Positions 1 to 9,575 of a stretch of 64,000 bases of DNA are shown here, piece by piece. Origin of the DNA: Phytohabitans sp037414955 (lineage in GTDB: Bacteria > Actinomycetota > Actinomycetes > Mycobacteriales > Micromonosporaceae); the NCBI GenBank assembly GCA_037414955.1, contig JBBEWH010000021.1, forward strand, positions 124,001-188,000, in the 5' to 3' direction. The position numbers were made by a program, and so were the translations under genes. How positions within the stretch are numbered: position 1 is the first letter of the stretch; the number at the start of each line of letters is the position of its first letter. The notes beneath the pieces are model-generated. The model had not been told where the DNA came from and searched no databases. It saw only the letters and a list, made by a program, of their open reading frames with translations.

Positions 1-304
1 CCAGCAGGCCGCGCTCGGTGAGCGCCTCGTGCACCAGGTGGAGCTCGAGCTGCTCCAGGTAGCGCAGACCGCCGTGGATCAGCTTGCTGGACCGGCTGGA
101 CGTGCCGGCCGCCAGGTCGCGCGCCTCGACGAGGGCGACCTTGAGCCCGCGGGACGCGGCGTCGAGCGCCGCGCCGGCACCGGTGACACCGCCACCGACG
201 ACCAGCACGTCGAAGCGTTCGCTGCGCAACCGGCGCAGGTCGGCGGCCCGGCGCTCCGGAGAGAGCTGGCCAGCGGCGTTTCGGGTTACGGCTGGATCAC
301 GCAC
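1..304 (-). CDS. glpD: Aerobic glycerol-3-phosphate dehydrogenase, N-terminal part only
   Basis: Oxidises sn-glycerol 3-phosphate to dihydroxyacetone phosphate with FAD, feeding the respiratory chain from the membrane face. The visible ~100 residues begin after a GTG at 304 and contain LSPERRAADLRRL, then the FAD dinucleotide fold VVGGGVTGAGAALDAASRG with its acidic strand end VALVEARD, then GTSSRSSKLIHGGLRYLEQ, the signature of the GlpD family. The gene runs off the left edge, so its 3' end and most of the protein are not seen. Its start lies only 29 bases from the divergent membrane subtilase, leaving little room for leaders; both transcripts may be nearly leaderless (inference). The family call is secure. 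The exact GTG is likely, because no other start is in frame just upstream. Confidence 0.88.
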   Translation of the reverse strand, partial: MRDPAVTRNAAGQLSPERRAADLRRLRSERFDVLVVGGGVTGAGAALDAASRGLKVALVEARDLAAGTSSRSSKLIHGGLRYLEQLELHLVHEALTERGLL

Positions 305-333
305 CCCACCACGGTATCCGTAGTCTGACGGCC

Positions 334-2544
334 ATGAGGAGCGGTCCGGGATCGGTGGTTGCTGCCGTCTTGATCGGCGTGTGGACGGTCGGTGTGACGC
401 TCGTCGCACAAAGCGGCGGATGGTTCGCGGATCAGTTCGCGTTGATCTATGGCCGGTCCATCCCGGTGTGGGTCGAACCATTGATCGGTATCGGCAACGG
501 GCTCCTCGTCGGGGTACCCGCCGCCCTGCTGGCCTTCGTCCCGCGCGGCGACGCGGTCCGGGCGGCGGGCCGGGTCTGGCTCGCCGGCGCGGCCGCACTG
601 GCCGGCCTGAGCCTGCTCCGCGCGGTCCCGACCGCCCACAACGAGCTCTACCTCGGACTCCTCGCGCTCCTCCCGGCGGTCGGCGCCGTCGTCCTCCGGC
701 GCTCCCGGCCGGCGGTCTCGACGTGGGCCGTCGCTGGTGGGCTCGCCATGCTGCTGCCCTGGCTGTGGCTGGGCGCGCTCGGCGGCGCGCTGGAAACCGG
801 CAACGCGGTGCTGGCGGCCCTCGCCGTCGGCTGGCTCGCCGCCAGCCTGCTCGACGGCGCGCTCCGCGGCTCCGGCGTGTTCCTCGGCGGTCTGGTCGCG
901 GGCGTGGCGTTGCTGCTGGTCGCCGCCGGGGTCGGGCAGAGCGGCGCGCAGCTCGCCGCGATGCTGGTGCTGCCGCCGCTCGGCTTCGCCGCCGTCGCGC
1001 TCCGGCAGAGCGCGGCGCTCGTCGGCCTCGCGGCCGTCGGCCCGCTGGCCTTCGTCGACCCGGAAGAGCTCACGCTGCTGCTCGCCACCCCCCGGGAACA
1101 GCCAGTTTGGACCGCCATCGCCGCCGCCAGCGCACTCGCCGTCGCGGTCCTTCTCGCTCTCGGGTACGCGGGCACGCGCACCCGGGAGTTCCGTTCGTGG
1201 GTCGCCGCCGGCGCGGCCGTCGTGGTGGCCCTGGCCGGCACCGCTGTCTACATCGGCCTCGGCCAGCCCGGCCTCTACGGCGAGCGGCTGTTCGTGGTGA
1301 TGAAGTCGCAGGCCGATCTGAGCGGCGTCACCGGGACCGGCGTCTATCCACGGCTGGTGGCGCACGCCGACGAGACGCAGGCCGACCTGCGCCGCACGCT
1401 CGACCGGTGGCACCTGCACTACACGCCGTACTACCTGGTCAACGGCGTCGAGGTGAGTGGCGGCCCGGTGGTGCGCGGGTGGCTGTCCCGCCGCGACGAC
1501 GTCGACCGGGTGCTGCTCAGCCAGCGGTTGCGGCCGCTGCCCTCGAACCCCGGCCCGAGCACCGGCGACGAGCCCGCCCCGACGACCCCGCCCTGGAACA
1601 TCACGATGCTCGGCGCCAACCGGGTGTGGTCGGAGTTCGGCGTCACCGGGGCCGGCATCGTGGTGGGCAGCTCAGACTCTGGTGTGGACGCCCGGCATCC
1701 CGCCCTGGCGGCCGGCTTCCGGGGCGGCGACGACTCCTGGCACGACCCGTGGGACGGCAGCCGCACGCCCACCGACCGCAACGGGCACGGCACCCACACG
1801 CTCGGCTCGGCCGTCGGCCGTACCGTCGGGGTGGCCCCCGGCGCGCAGTGGGTCGCGTGCGCGAACCTGGCCCGCAACATGGGCAACCCGGCCCGCTACC
1901 TGGACTGCATGCAGTTCATGCTGGCGCCGTTCCCGACCGGTGGCGACCCGTTCCGGGACGGGCGGCCGGAGCGCGCGCCGCAGGTGCTCACCAACTCGTG
2001 GGGCTGCCCGGATATCGAGGGCTGCGACACCGGGGCGTTGCGGGCGGCGACCGCCGCGTTCGCCGCCGCCGGGATCTTCTTCGTCGCGGCCGCCGGCAAC
2101 ACCGGCCCGTTCTGCGACTCGATCGACGACCCGCCGGCGCCGTATGTGGACGTCGAGACCGTCGGCGCGGTGAACGAGCAGCGGGAAGTGGTCGAATTCT
2201 CCAGCCGCGGGCCGACCGACGCGGGCGACCCGAAGCCCGACGTCGTGGCGCCCGGCGACGGCGTGCTGTCCGCGATGCCGGGCGGCGGGTACGCCGAACA
2301 GAGCGGCACCTCGATGGCCACGCCGCACGTGGCCGGGGTGGTGGCGCTGATGTGGTCGGCGAACCCGGCGCTCGTCGGCGACATCGCGCGCACCCGCGCG
2401 ATCCTGCGGGAGACCGCGACCCGGGCCGGCATCGGCGACACGTCCGACGACTGCGGCTCCCCGGCCGACCTCACCGGCGCGGGCCTCGTCGACGCCTACG
2501 CCGCCGTCCGAGCCGCCCGCTCGTCGCGATCCGCCTCCCCCTGA
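334..2544 (+). CDS. Polytopic membrane protein with C-terminal subtilisin-like (S8) protease domain
   Basis: 736 residues. The first ~310 are a run of roughly ten hydrophobic segments. A linker follows, then a subtilase domain from about residue 420. The catalytic set is complete: Asp448 in SSDSGVDARHP, His485 in NGHGTHT, oxyanion Asn589 in AAGNTG, Ser660 in GTSMATPHVAGV. Cysteine pairs in the domain suggest it sits outside the cytoplasm. Most actinobacterial subtilases are secreted with a signal peptide and propeptide, or carry a single C-terminal anchor as mycosins do, so a many-pass N-terminal module is unusual. The substrate is unknown, and no ESX or lantibiotic genes are nearby to suggest one. 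The gene faces a GNAT gene, with a palindromic repeat between their 3' ends. Confidence 0.9.
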   Translation: MRSGPGSVVAAVLIGVWTVGVTLVAQSGGWFADQFALIYGRSIPVWVEPLIGIGNGLLVGVPAALLAFVPRGDAVRAAGRVWLAGAAALAGLSLLRAVPTAHNELYLGLLALLPAVGAVVLRRSRPAVSTWAVAGGLAMLLPWLWLGALGGALETGNAVLAALAVGWLAASLLDGALRGSGVFLGGLVAGVALLLVAAGVGQSGAQLAAMLVLPPLGFAAVALRQSAALVGLAAVGPLAFVDPEELTLLLATPREQPVWTAIAAASALAVAVLLALGYAGTRTREFRSWVAAGAAVVVALAGTAVYIGLGQPGLYGERLFVVMKSQADLSGVTGTGVYPRLVAHADETQADLRRTLDRWHLHYTPYYLVNGVEVSGGPVVRGWLSRRDDVDRVLLSQRLRPLPSNPGPSTGDEPAPTTPPWNITMLGANRVWSEFGVTGAGIVVGSSDSGVDARHPALAAGFRGGDDSWHDPWDGSRTPTDRNGHGTHTLGSAVGRTVGVAPGAQWVACANLARNMGNPARYLDCMQFMLAPFPTGGDPFRDGRPERAPQVLTNSWGCPDIEGCDTGALRAATAAFAAAGIFFVAAAGNTGPFCDSIDDPPAPYVDVETVGAVNEQREVVEFSSRGPTDAGDPKPDVVAPGDGVLSAMPGGGYAEQSGTSMATPHVAGVVALMWSANPALVGDIARTRAILRETATRAGIGDTSDDCGSPADLTGAGLVDAYAAVRAARSSRSASP

Positions 2545-2552
2545 CGCCTCCT

Positions 2553-2608
2553 CATGATCAAGGCGTCCCTCATGTCGTTAGAGCGACGTGAGGGACGCCT
2601 TGATCATG
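2553..2608. repeat. Palindromic repeat, family 1, copy 1
   Basis: CATGATCAAGGCGTCC and its inverse form the outer arms of a 56-bp near-perfect palindrome with GTTAGAGC at the centre. It lies between two convergent genes, 8 bases after one stop codon and 3 bases from the other. Confidence 0.95.
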
Positions 2609-2611
2609 GGG

Positions 2612-3520
2612 TCAGAGCTGCTTGCGGTAGAGGAAGAAGACGCGTTGGATGCGGGCGCCGACGGTGCGGGCGTAGAACGGCACCGGGCCGACCCAGCCGA
2701 TCTCGGCACTGGTGATGCCGGCCGCGCGCTGCTCGCGCAGGCAGCTGCGGATCAGCACGCTCCCGATGCCGAGCCCCTGGGCGGCCGGCGCGGTGCCCAT
2801 CGGGCCGAACCAGGTCGGGCGCGAGGACCCGTACGCGGCGAAGCCGAGAATCTCCCCGCTGTCTCGCACCGCGAAGAAGCAGCCGGCGCCGGCGCGGTCG
2901 ACGGAGTGCTCGACTTCGCCGGTCCAGGAACCGCCGAACGTGACGCGCGTGAACTCCACAAGCGTCGCGATGTCCTCCGGCTCCGCCCGACGTACCGTGA
3001 TGCCCTCGGCGGCCAGCCGCCGCTCCGCCGCGTCGGTCGGCCGCAGCCCGGGGGCGTCGTCGCGGGACAGGTCCGCGGTCATGTTCCAGGCCGTGCGGTC
3101 CTCTTCGAACCCCAGCGCCATCGCGAGGCAGACCGCTGGCGTGTATCGCACGTCGATGCCCGGCCAGGCGTAGTACGGCGGATTGCCGGCCAGCAGCACG
3201 TCGCTCGCGCCGCGCCCGGCGAGTGCCGCCTCGATCCGCCCGATCAGCGCCCGACCGAGGCCCCGGCGGCGCGCGTCCGGGTGCACCGCGACCAGGTCGA
3301 TGTGACCGACCGTCGGGTCCCGATGCGAGACGGACCCCAGCACCGCGCCGACCGTGTCCTCGCCGAGGGTGGCCAGGAAGCCGATCCCGGGTTGCTCCCG
3401 CAGCCGAGCCACGATCGGCGCCGCTTCCGCCGCGTCCTCGGGCAGGTCCAGCGCATCGCGGCAGAGCGCCACCACTCGGGGTACGCCCTTGTCGGTCAAC
3501 GGAGTGATCTCGAAGTCCAC
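2612..3520 (-). CDS. Tandem-domain GNAT acetyltransferase
   Basis: 302 residues with two Gcn5-related N-acetyltransferase domains. The first has the acetyl-CoA binding motif A as DLVAVHPDARRRGLGRALI (about residues 75-93); the second has GTAPAAQGLGIGSVLI near residue 255. Both keep the R/Q-x-x-G-x-G/A pyrophosphate loop, so both could bind acetyl-CoA. Tandem GNATs in actinomycetes include mycothiol synthase MshD and aminoglycoside N-acetyltransferases, but nothing here identifies the acceptor. Start is GTG at 3520. It is one of four GNAT genes in the first 23 kb, all single genes bordered by family 1 repeats. Confidence 0.85.
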   Translation of the reverse strand: MDFEITPLTDKGVPRVVALCRDALDLPEDAAEAAPIVARLREQPGIGFLATLGEDTVGAVLGSVSHRDPTVGHIDLVAVHPDARRRGLGRALIGRIEAALAGRGASDVLLAGNPPYYAWPGIDVRYTPAVCLAMALGFEEDRTAWNMTADLSRDDAPGLRPTDAAERRLAAEGITVRRAEPEDIATLVEFTRVTFGGSWTGEVEHSVDRAGAGCFFAVRDSGEILGFAAYGSSRPTWFGPMGTAPAAQGLGIGSVLIRSCLREQRAAGITSAEIGWVGPVPFYARTVGARIQRVFFLYRKQL

Positions 3521-3548
3521 GGTCGCCGACCCTAGCCGATCTCCCTCC

Positions 3549-3604
3549 CATGATCAGGGCGTCCCTCAAGTCGTTAGAGCAACGTGAGGGACGCCTTGAT
3601 CATA
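3549..3604. repeat. Palindromic repeat, family 1, copy 2
   Basis: 56 bp, with left arm CATGATCAGGGCGTCC and right arm ending GACGCCTTGATCATA; the G/T difference between arms gives a wobble pair. It is one of only three copies between divergent gene starts (GNAT and the small hydrophilic protein) rather than next to a stop codon. Confidence 0.93.
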
Positions 3605-3688
3605 GGAAAGGGACGTAAGGGTCGATAGTCTCTTTTCGCCGTGAAGTACGGGAATGACTCATACCGTGGCGGGTGGAAGGAGGAGATC

Positions 3689-3973
3689 ATGGCCAAGGAC
3701 AAGCGACCGAAGGACGATCTCCAGACGGCAAGGTCACGGATGGCCCACGCGCCAGCCGAAGACAAGTCGAGCCCGCGCAACGAACGCGACCTGAGCGGGC
3801 GCGATGCGAAGCCTCGCGAGCCAGGGCGTCAGGACATGGGACGCCGGGACCTGGACGCCGGCACCTCGATGGACCTGCCCGACGAGCCGGCGACCCCGCC
3901 GGACGAGCCGGCCCGGATGAAGCAGTCGATGACAAGAGCAGACAAGCAGCGCAATCAACCGCCGAAGCGCTGA
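3689..3973 (+). CDS. Small, highly charged hydrophilic protein
   Basis: 94 residues, starting MAKDKRPKDDLQTARSRM, very rich in Lys, Arg, Asp, Glu and Pro, with no hydrophobic segment and no cysteine. It is probably intrinsically disordered. The start is set by a strong Shine-Dalgarno sequence, GGAAGGAGGAG, about seven bases before the ATG; an in-frame ATG 16 codons upstream lacks one. I do not recognise a family. It is monocistronic, followed by a perfect hairpin terminator it shares with convergent groEL. A cytoplasmic stress or DNA-associated role would be speculation. Confidence 0.75.
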   Translation: MAKDKRPKDDLQTARSRMAHAPAEDKSSPRNERDLSGRDAKPREPGRQDMGRRDLDAGTSMDLPDEPATPPDEPARMKQSMTRADKQRNQPPKR

Positions 3974-3980
3974 CCACATG

Positions 3981-4015
3981 AGAAGGGGCGAGCCGGAACC
4001 CGGCTCGCCCCTTCT
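3981..4015. terminator. Bidirectional hairpin terminator between the small hydrophilic gene and groEL
   Basis: A perfect 16-bp stem begins AGAAGGGGCGAGCCGG, with a 3-base loop and the exact inverse arm ending CTTCT. The A-rich left end and T-rich right end suit both directions. It lies between convergent stop codons, so both genes can use it. It is unrelated in sequence to the dispersed repeats. Confidence 0.85.
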
Positions 4016-4035
4016 ACGTTGCGCGAAGGATGGAC

Positions 4036-5658
<1,623 letters not shown>

Positions 5659-5834
5659 ACGGCGTTGTCCTCCAGGACATCCACGGCGCTTCGAGCCGGT
5701 AGGCCCGAGAGCGCGCCACCTTCGAAAGGTCACTGCCCCCATGACAGAGACGTTCCGTTGGCCGGGCCGGATAGCCCGCGACGACCGGCCCCGTGCCGCC
5801 CAATGGACGACCGTGGCCCCACCGCCCCGACCTG

Positions 5835-5861
5835 TTGGCACTCACAAGCCGCGAGTGCCAA
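5835..5861 (-). promoter_or_regulatory. CIRCE operator 1 (HrcA site)
   Basis: TTGGCACTC, nine bases, GAGTGCCAA: a perfect inverted repeat matching the CIRCE consensus TTAGCACTC-N9-GAGTGCTAA with a symmetrical A-to-G / T-to-C change. It lies about 175 bases upstream of groEL. Confidence 0.93.
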
Positions 5862-5869
5862 TCACTTGT

Positions 5870-5896
5870 TTAGCACTCTGCCCTGGCGAGTGCAAG
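5870..5896 (-). promoter_or_regulatory. CIRCE operator 2 (HrcA site)
   Basis: TTAGCACTC, nine bases, GAGTGCAAG. The left half is identical to the consensus and the right half differs at two positions. Its centre lies 35 bases from operator 1, so two HrcA dimers would bind about three helical turns apart. Confidence 0.88.
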
Positions 5897-5984
5897 CGCG
5901 CCCGGGTGAACCCCGCGCCAATGGCCGGGAAAAGCCGCGAGGCGGGGCCAGCCGGCACCCGCCTCACCGCGTCGTTCAGTCCGC

Positions 5985-6188
5985 TCAGGCGATGAGCCGA
6001 ACCTTCTCCGCCTGGGGGCCCTTCTGGCCCTGAGCGATCTCGAACTCCACACGCTGACCGTCGTCCAGCGCCTTGTAGCCGTCCATCTCGATCGCCGAGA
6101 AGTGGACGAAGACGTCCTGCCCGCCGTCGACTGCGATGAAGCCATAGCCTTTTTCGCTGTTGAACCACTTGACGGTGCCCTGTGCCAC
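5985..6188 (-). CDS. Cold-shock domain protein
   Basis: 67 residues, the standard CspA-type length: MAQGTVKWFNSEKGYGFI holds RNP1 (KGYGFI), followed by DVFVHFSAI (RNP2). A single-stranded nucleic acid chaperone that melts mRNA structure in the cytoplasm. It is monocistronic, upstream of groEL on the same strand. Its leader carries a stable hairpin (6231-6258), which could make expression temperature-responsive (inference). Actinomycetes carry several paralogues, so no numbered csp symbol is given. Confidence 0.97.
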   Translation of the reverse strand: MAQGTVKWFNSEKGYGFIAVDGGQDVFVHFSAIEMDGYKALDDGQRVEFEIAQGQKGPQAEKVRLIA

Positions 6189-6405
6189 GGTGCACTTCCC
6201 TCACTTCGAATGGTGCTGGGTTGCGACAACCCCCGGTCGAATCCTTCGTCGACCGGGGCCGCCGTTCCGTGGTCCCGGGGTGGTCCGTCGAACACAGCGG
6301 CCGAAATGGGACGCTACATGAGAACCCCCGCGCGCGCACTACCCCAAACCGGACACCCGGGCATCTTCTCCATGCCGATCAACGTACTGGATCGTTAAGT
6401 ACAGC
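6189..6405. other. Divergent leader region of the cold-shock gene and the beta-lactamase-like gene
   Basis: 217 bases without an open gene. It holds a hairpin at 6231-6258 with 10-bp arms CCCCGGTCGA and TCGACCGGGG around an 8-base loop, and a shorter GGGTTGCGACAACCC stem-loop nearer the cold-shock start. Both lie in what should be the cold-shock mRNA leader. I see no known riboswitch. Confidence 0.6.
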
Positions 6406-7305
6406 GTGCTCGGCCACCATCGCGCGGGGCGCCACCGGGCCACCGGCACCCGGAGCTGGCTCCTTGTCCTCACGTACCTGACCGTCGCCGCCGCGGGCGT
6501 CGCGGCGCTGGTCACGGCCGTCTATACGGCCGCCGACCCGCCGCCGCGGGTCGCCATGCGACCACCCGCCCGGAGCGTGCCCACGCCGCCGGCGCCGCGC
6601 ACCGTCGCCCTCCACACCGGACCGGTGTACGTGGACAGTGCCGGCTTCCTCTCCTGGGCGTTGCTGGACCGGCGTTCCGGCCGGATTTCCGGTTCCGCCA
6701 ACCGCACCGCGCCCAGCGACACCATGTCGATGGTCAAGTCCTGGATCGCCGCCGACTACCTCCGGCGCGCCGCCGAGCGCGGCGTCACGCCCAGCCGGCA
6801 GCGCATGCGAGAGCTCACCATCATGATCCGGGACAGCGACAACGGGTCCGCGCAGACGATCTTCGCGGAGCTGGGCCGGCGCGCCTCGATCGAACGCCTC
6901 ATCGCGATCTGCGGCCTCACCGACAGCCACCCGTACCGGACCTGGTGGAGCAACACCACCGTGTCCGCCCGCGACGTGGTGCGGATCGGCGCCTGCCTCG
7001 CCGACGGCCGGGCCGCCGGTCCACGGTGGACACGCTGGCTGCTGGACGAGATGCGCCAGGTGCGCGGCGCCGGCGACTTCGGCGTCCGCACCGCCCTACC
7101 GGACCGGCTCGCCGCCCGGGTGGCCATCAAGAACGGCTGGCTGCTGCGCAGCGGCGACGGGCTGTGGCACATCTCGTGCCTGGCGATCGGCGAGGACTGG
7201 GTGCTGGGCGTGCTCGCGCGGTACCCCGGCGCTCTCGGCTTCGGCTATGGCACCCAGCTCTGCCAGGACGTCGGCGCCCAACTCATCTCCCCCCTCTCCC
7301 CATGA
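6406..7305 (+). CDS. Membrane-anchored beta-lactamase/PBP-fold serine hydrolase
   Basis: 299 residues with one N-terminal hydrophobic segment (about residues 18-40), then a proline-rich linker and a class A beta-lactamase-like domain. Active-site motifs are Ser108-x-x-Lys111 (SMVK), SDN at 145-147 and a KTG-like Lys243-Asn-Gly. The omega-loop glutamate of true class A beta-lactamases is not evident, so a D,D-peptidase-like, esterase or cell-wall role is as likely as resistance. Start is GTG at 6406. The stop codon TGA is contributed by the first bases of palindromic repeat copy 3. Confidence 0.8.
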   Translation: MLGHHRAGRHRATGTRSWLLVLTYLTVAAAGVAALVTAVYTAADPPPRVAMRPPARSVPTPPAPRTVALHTGPVYVDSAGFLSWALLDRRSGRISGSANRTAPSDTMSMVKSWIAADYLRRAAERGVTPSRQRMRELTIMIRDSDNGSAQTIFAELGRRASIERLIAICGLTDSHPYRTWWSNTTVSARDVVRIGACLADGRAAGPRWTRWLLDEMRQVRGAGDFGVRTALPDRLAARVAIKNGWLLRSGDGLWHISCLAIGEDWVLGVLARYPGALGFGYGTQLCQDVGAQLISPLSP

Positions 7306-7356
7306 TCAAGGCGTCCTTCAAGTCGTTATAGCGACTTGTAGGACGCCTTGATCATG
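7301..7356. repeat. Palindromic repeat, family 1, copy 3
   Basis: 56 bp. CATGA at the left end overlaps the TGA stop (7303-7305) of the beta-lactamase-like gene. Its arms carry TCCTTCAAGTCG and CGACTTGTAGGA. It lies between convergent genes. Confidence 0.95.
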
Positions 7357-7362
7357 GCTGGG

Positions 7363-8298
7363 TTAGCCGACGATCAGCCGGATGGTGTTGTCCGCCGGGT
7401 TGGCGTCGGCGTCGGCCGCACCGTCCACTATGCCCACCGCGGTCAGCTCGACCACGGTGCCGGGCACCGGCGGCTCGGTGACGACGATGCTCGCCTGGAT
7501 CGTCCGCGTCGTGTGCTGCGGCAGCTTCCCGCCGACCGTGCACGCGACGCCGCCTTGTGGGGTGAAGAAGCAGGAGTCGGACGGTGCCAGATTCAGGCTC
7601 CGCAGCCCCGGCAACGGCGTCAGCAGCTCAACCTGCATGCTGTCGTGGAATCCGTCCGTGCGCGCGTGGACCGTGGTGGTGAACGACGCGCGATAGGTGC
7701 CGTCGTCCTGTGCGGTGAACGTGAGCGGTTCGGAAGCGGCCGCGAACGTCATGTCGGTGGCGTCCGCCGGCTGGTACGGGCGCAGTGCCAGCCCGGTGCC
7801 GGTGCCCCGGAGCGCGCCCCGGAACCCGGCGGTGTCCTGCGCCTCGGTGCCACTGGCAATGACCGTGACCGACCCCGGCGCCGTCAGGCGGGTCTTGGCC
7901 TGCGGGGCGGCGAGCGCCTGATAGTTGACGGTGATCGTGCGGGTCTCCCCCGGGGCCAGCTCACCGCTGAGCCAGCACACCGATGCGCCCTGCTCCGGCG
8001 CGGCGTGGAAACACGCGTCGATGCCGTCGAAGGCACCGGTCAGGTACAGGCCCTGGGGGTGGTCGAGGTTCAGCTGTACGGAGGTGCTCGCCGGCCCGTC
8101 GTAGCGCACCTGGAGCGCGAGCTGCCCGGCGTAGCCGCCACTGGCCGCCGGGGCCAGCACGACGCTGCCCGCCCGCACCGAGATGGCCCCGTCGGCCGTC
8201 TCGGGCGCGGCCATGGCGCCCCCCGCGCCCGCCAGGACGAGCCCGGTCGCGACGGCGCCGAGCATCGTCGTCCGGGTGATGATCTCCTTGGGTTTCAC
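7363..8298 (-). CDS. Secreted two-domain protein with paired cysteines, function unknown
   Basis: 311 residues with a Sec signal peptide: KPKEIITRTTMLGAVATG, then cleavage near AMA-APE. The mature part looks all-beta. It has two similar Cys-containing modules (FHAAPEQGASVCW and FFTPQGGVACTVGG regions) and ends NPADNTIRLIVG, typical of DUF11/CARDB-like surface beta-sandwiches. The start is a GTG at 8298 preceded by GGGGGAA; a longer in-frame form would bury the signal peptide. Probably extracellular or cell-wall associated. No enzymatic motif is seen. Confidence 0.75.
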   Translation of the reverse strand: MKPKEIITRTTMLGAVATGLVLAGAGGAMAAPETADGAISVRAGSVVLAPAASGGYAGQLALQVRYDGPASTSVQLNLDHPQGLYLTGAFDGIDACFHAAPEQGASVCWLSGELAPGETRTITVNYQALAAPQAKTRLTAPGSVTVIASGTEAQDTAGFRGALRGTGTGLALRPYQPADATDMTFAAASEPLTFTAQDDGTYRASFTTTVHARTDGFHDSMQVELLTPLPGLRSLNLAPSDSCFFTPQGGVACTVGGKLPQHTTRTIQASIVVTEPPVPGTVVELTAVGIVDGAADADANPADNTIRLIVG

Positions 8299-8439
8299 CG
8301 TGTTCCCCCAATCGTGGTGAGTCTTCTGCGGGTAACACCCGTGAACCGCACGCACGGTTGAGCGCGTTTCTGTCGACTCGCGGACATCGGCGCGGCGGAC
8401 CGCCGATAGCCGCCACCGCCGGTGGCTAAGGTGGGCCGG

Positions 8440-8949
8440 GTGGACACCTCAGAGGCCGTCGTGCGGCGGATCCGGCCGGAAGACGCCGCGCGGATGCGCG
8501 CGCTGCGGTTGGAGATGCTCGCCGACGCGCCGCTCGCGTTCCTGGAGACCATCGCGGACGCGGCCGCCCGCCCGCACGCCGAATTCGTCCGCCGCGTCAC
8601 CTACGTCTCGGCCGGCGACGAGGTCGCCCAGTTCATCGCGGAGGCCGACGGCCGGTTCGTCGGGCACGCCGGCGGGATCGCGGCGCCCGACGACGCCAAG
8701 CTGACCGTGATCTTCGCGGTGTACGTGACGCCCACGTTCCGCGGCAGCCAGGTGTTGGCACAACTCGTCGACGAGGTCGCCGAGTGGTCCCGCACGGCTG
8801 GCCGGCCGGAGCTGATGCTGGAGGTGGTGGTGGGCAACGAGCGGGCGGTGCGCGCGTACGAGCGGCTCGGCTTCGTCGACACCGGCGTGCGCCTCCCGCA
8901 CCCCAGCATCTCGGTCCTCACCGAACTCCAAATGCGCCGCCCCGCCTAA
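8440..8949 (+). CDS. GNAT family N-acetyltransferase
   Basis: 169 residues, one GNAT domain: VVRRIRPEDAARMRALRLEM opens the fold, VYVTPTFRGSQVLAQLVDEV is motif A, and VVVGNERAVRAYERLGFVDTG is the motif B region (N-x-x-A-x-x-x-Y-x-x-x-G-F) seen in RimI/PaiA-like enzymes. The acceptor is unknown. A GTG at 8440 with AAGGTGG upstream is preferred over an in-frame GTG six codons earlier. Monocistronic, with repeat copy 4 ten bases after its stop. Confidence 0.88.
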   Translation: MDTSEAVVRRIRPEDAARMRALRLEMLADAPLAFLETIADAAARPHAEFVRRVTYVSAGDEVAQFIAEADGRFVGHAGGIAAPDDAKLTVIFAVYVTPTFRGSQVLAQLVDEVAEWSRTAGRPELMLEVVVGNERAVRAYERLGFVDTGVRLPHPSISVLTELQMRRPA

Positions 8950-8958
8950 CCCCTTTTC

Positions 8959-9014
8959 CATGATCAAGGCGTCCCTCACGTTGTTCTAGCGACTTGAAGG
9001 ACGCCCTGATCATG
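8959..9014. repeat. Palindromic repeat, family 1, copy 4
   Basis: 56 bp between two genes on the same strand, ten bases after the GNAT stop. The arms carry AAGGCG on the left and CGCCCT on the right, one unpaired position, and TCACGTTGTTCTAGC at the centre. Confidence 0.93.
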
Positions 9015-9074
9015 GAGAACCGTCGGCGGTTCTCGCGGGTGTTGTCATCGAGGACTCCGGAGGGGGAGCACGGG

Positions 9075-9575
9075 GTGGGCGACGACAACGGCTTCGAGGA
9101 TTTCTACAACGGGACCCGGCAACGGGTCGTGACGTTCCTGTACGCCATGAGCGGCGACCGCACGGAAGCGCAGGACGCCGCGCAGGAGGCGTTCGTCCGG
9201 GCGTGGGAACGCTGGTCGGCGGTCTCGGCGTACGACGATCCGGAGGCCTGGGTGCGCAGGGTCGGGTACCGCCTGTGCCTCAACCGGTGGCGCAAGACCC
9301 GCAACCGGATGGCCGCCTACCGCCGCCACGGCACCGCCCCGGCCGTAGCGCCGCCCAGCGAGAACACCGTCGCCCTCGTCGCGGCGTTGAAGCGGTTGTC
9401 CGCGGCCGAACGCGAGGCGGTCACGCTGCACCACCTCCTCGACCTGTCCGTCGCCGAGGTGGCCGCCCAGACCGGCGTACCCGCCAACACCGTGAAGAGC
9501 CGGCTGGTCCGCGGCCGCCGGGCGCTCGCCGCGCTGCTCGGCACCGACCTCTCGGGGGAGTACGAGAATGCCTGA
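9075..9575 (+). CDS. ECF-type RNA polymerase sigma factor (SigE/SigM-like)
   Basis: 166 residues: sigma region 2 (GTRQRVVTFLYAMSGD ... DAAQEAFVRAWERW, the core-binding and -10 helix) and region 4 (LSAAEREAVTLHHLLDLSVAEVAAQTGVPANTVKSRL, the -35 helix-turn-helix). It directs core RNA polymerase to a small stress regulon, probably including its own promoter. Start is GTG at 9075, behind GGAGGGGGAG. The next gene begins eight bases inside this one, so the two proteins are translationally coupled, as sigma/anti-sigma pairs are. Confidence 0.93.
   Translation: MGDDNGFEDFYNGTRQRVVTFLYAMSGDRTEAQDAAQEAFVRAWERWSAVSAYDDPEAWVRRVGYRLCLNRWRKTRNRMAAYRRHGTAPAVAPPSENTVALVAALKRLSAAEREAVTLHHLLDLSVAEVAAQTGVPANTVKSRLVRGRRALAALLGTDLSGEYENA

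Noticed and set aside
2553..2608. Short open frames beginning inside repeats (MRDALIM and similar)
   Set aside because: They arise because the arms contain ATG/GTG in several frames; no ribosome site or downstream coding signal supports them.
6406..7305. Calling the SxxK protein an antibiotic-resistance beta-lactamase
   Set aside because: The omega-loop glutamate needed for penicillin hydrolysis is not evident, and the KTG motif is altered to KNG.
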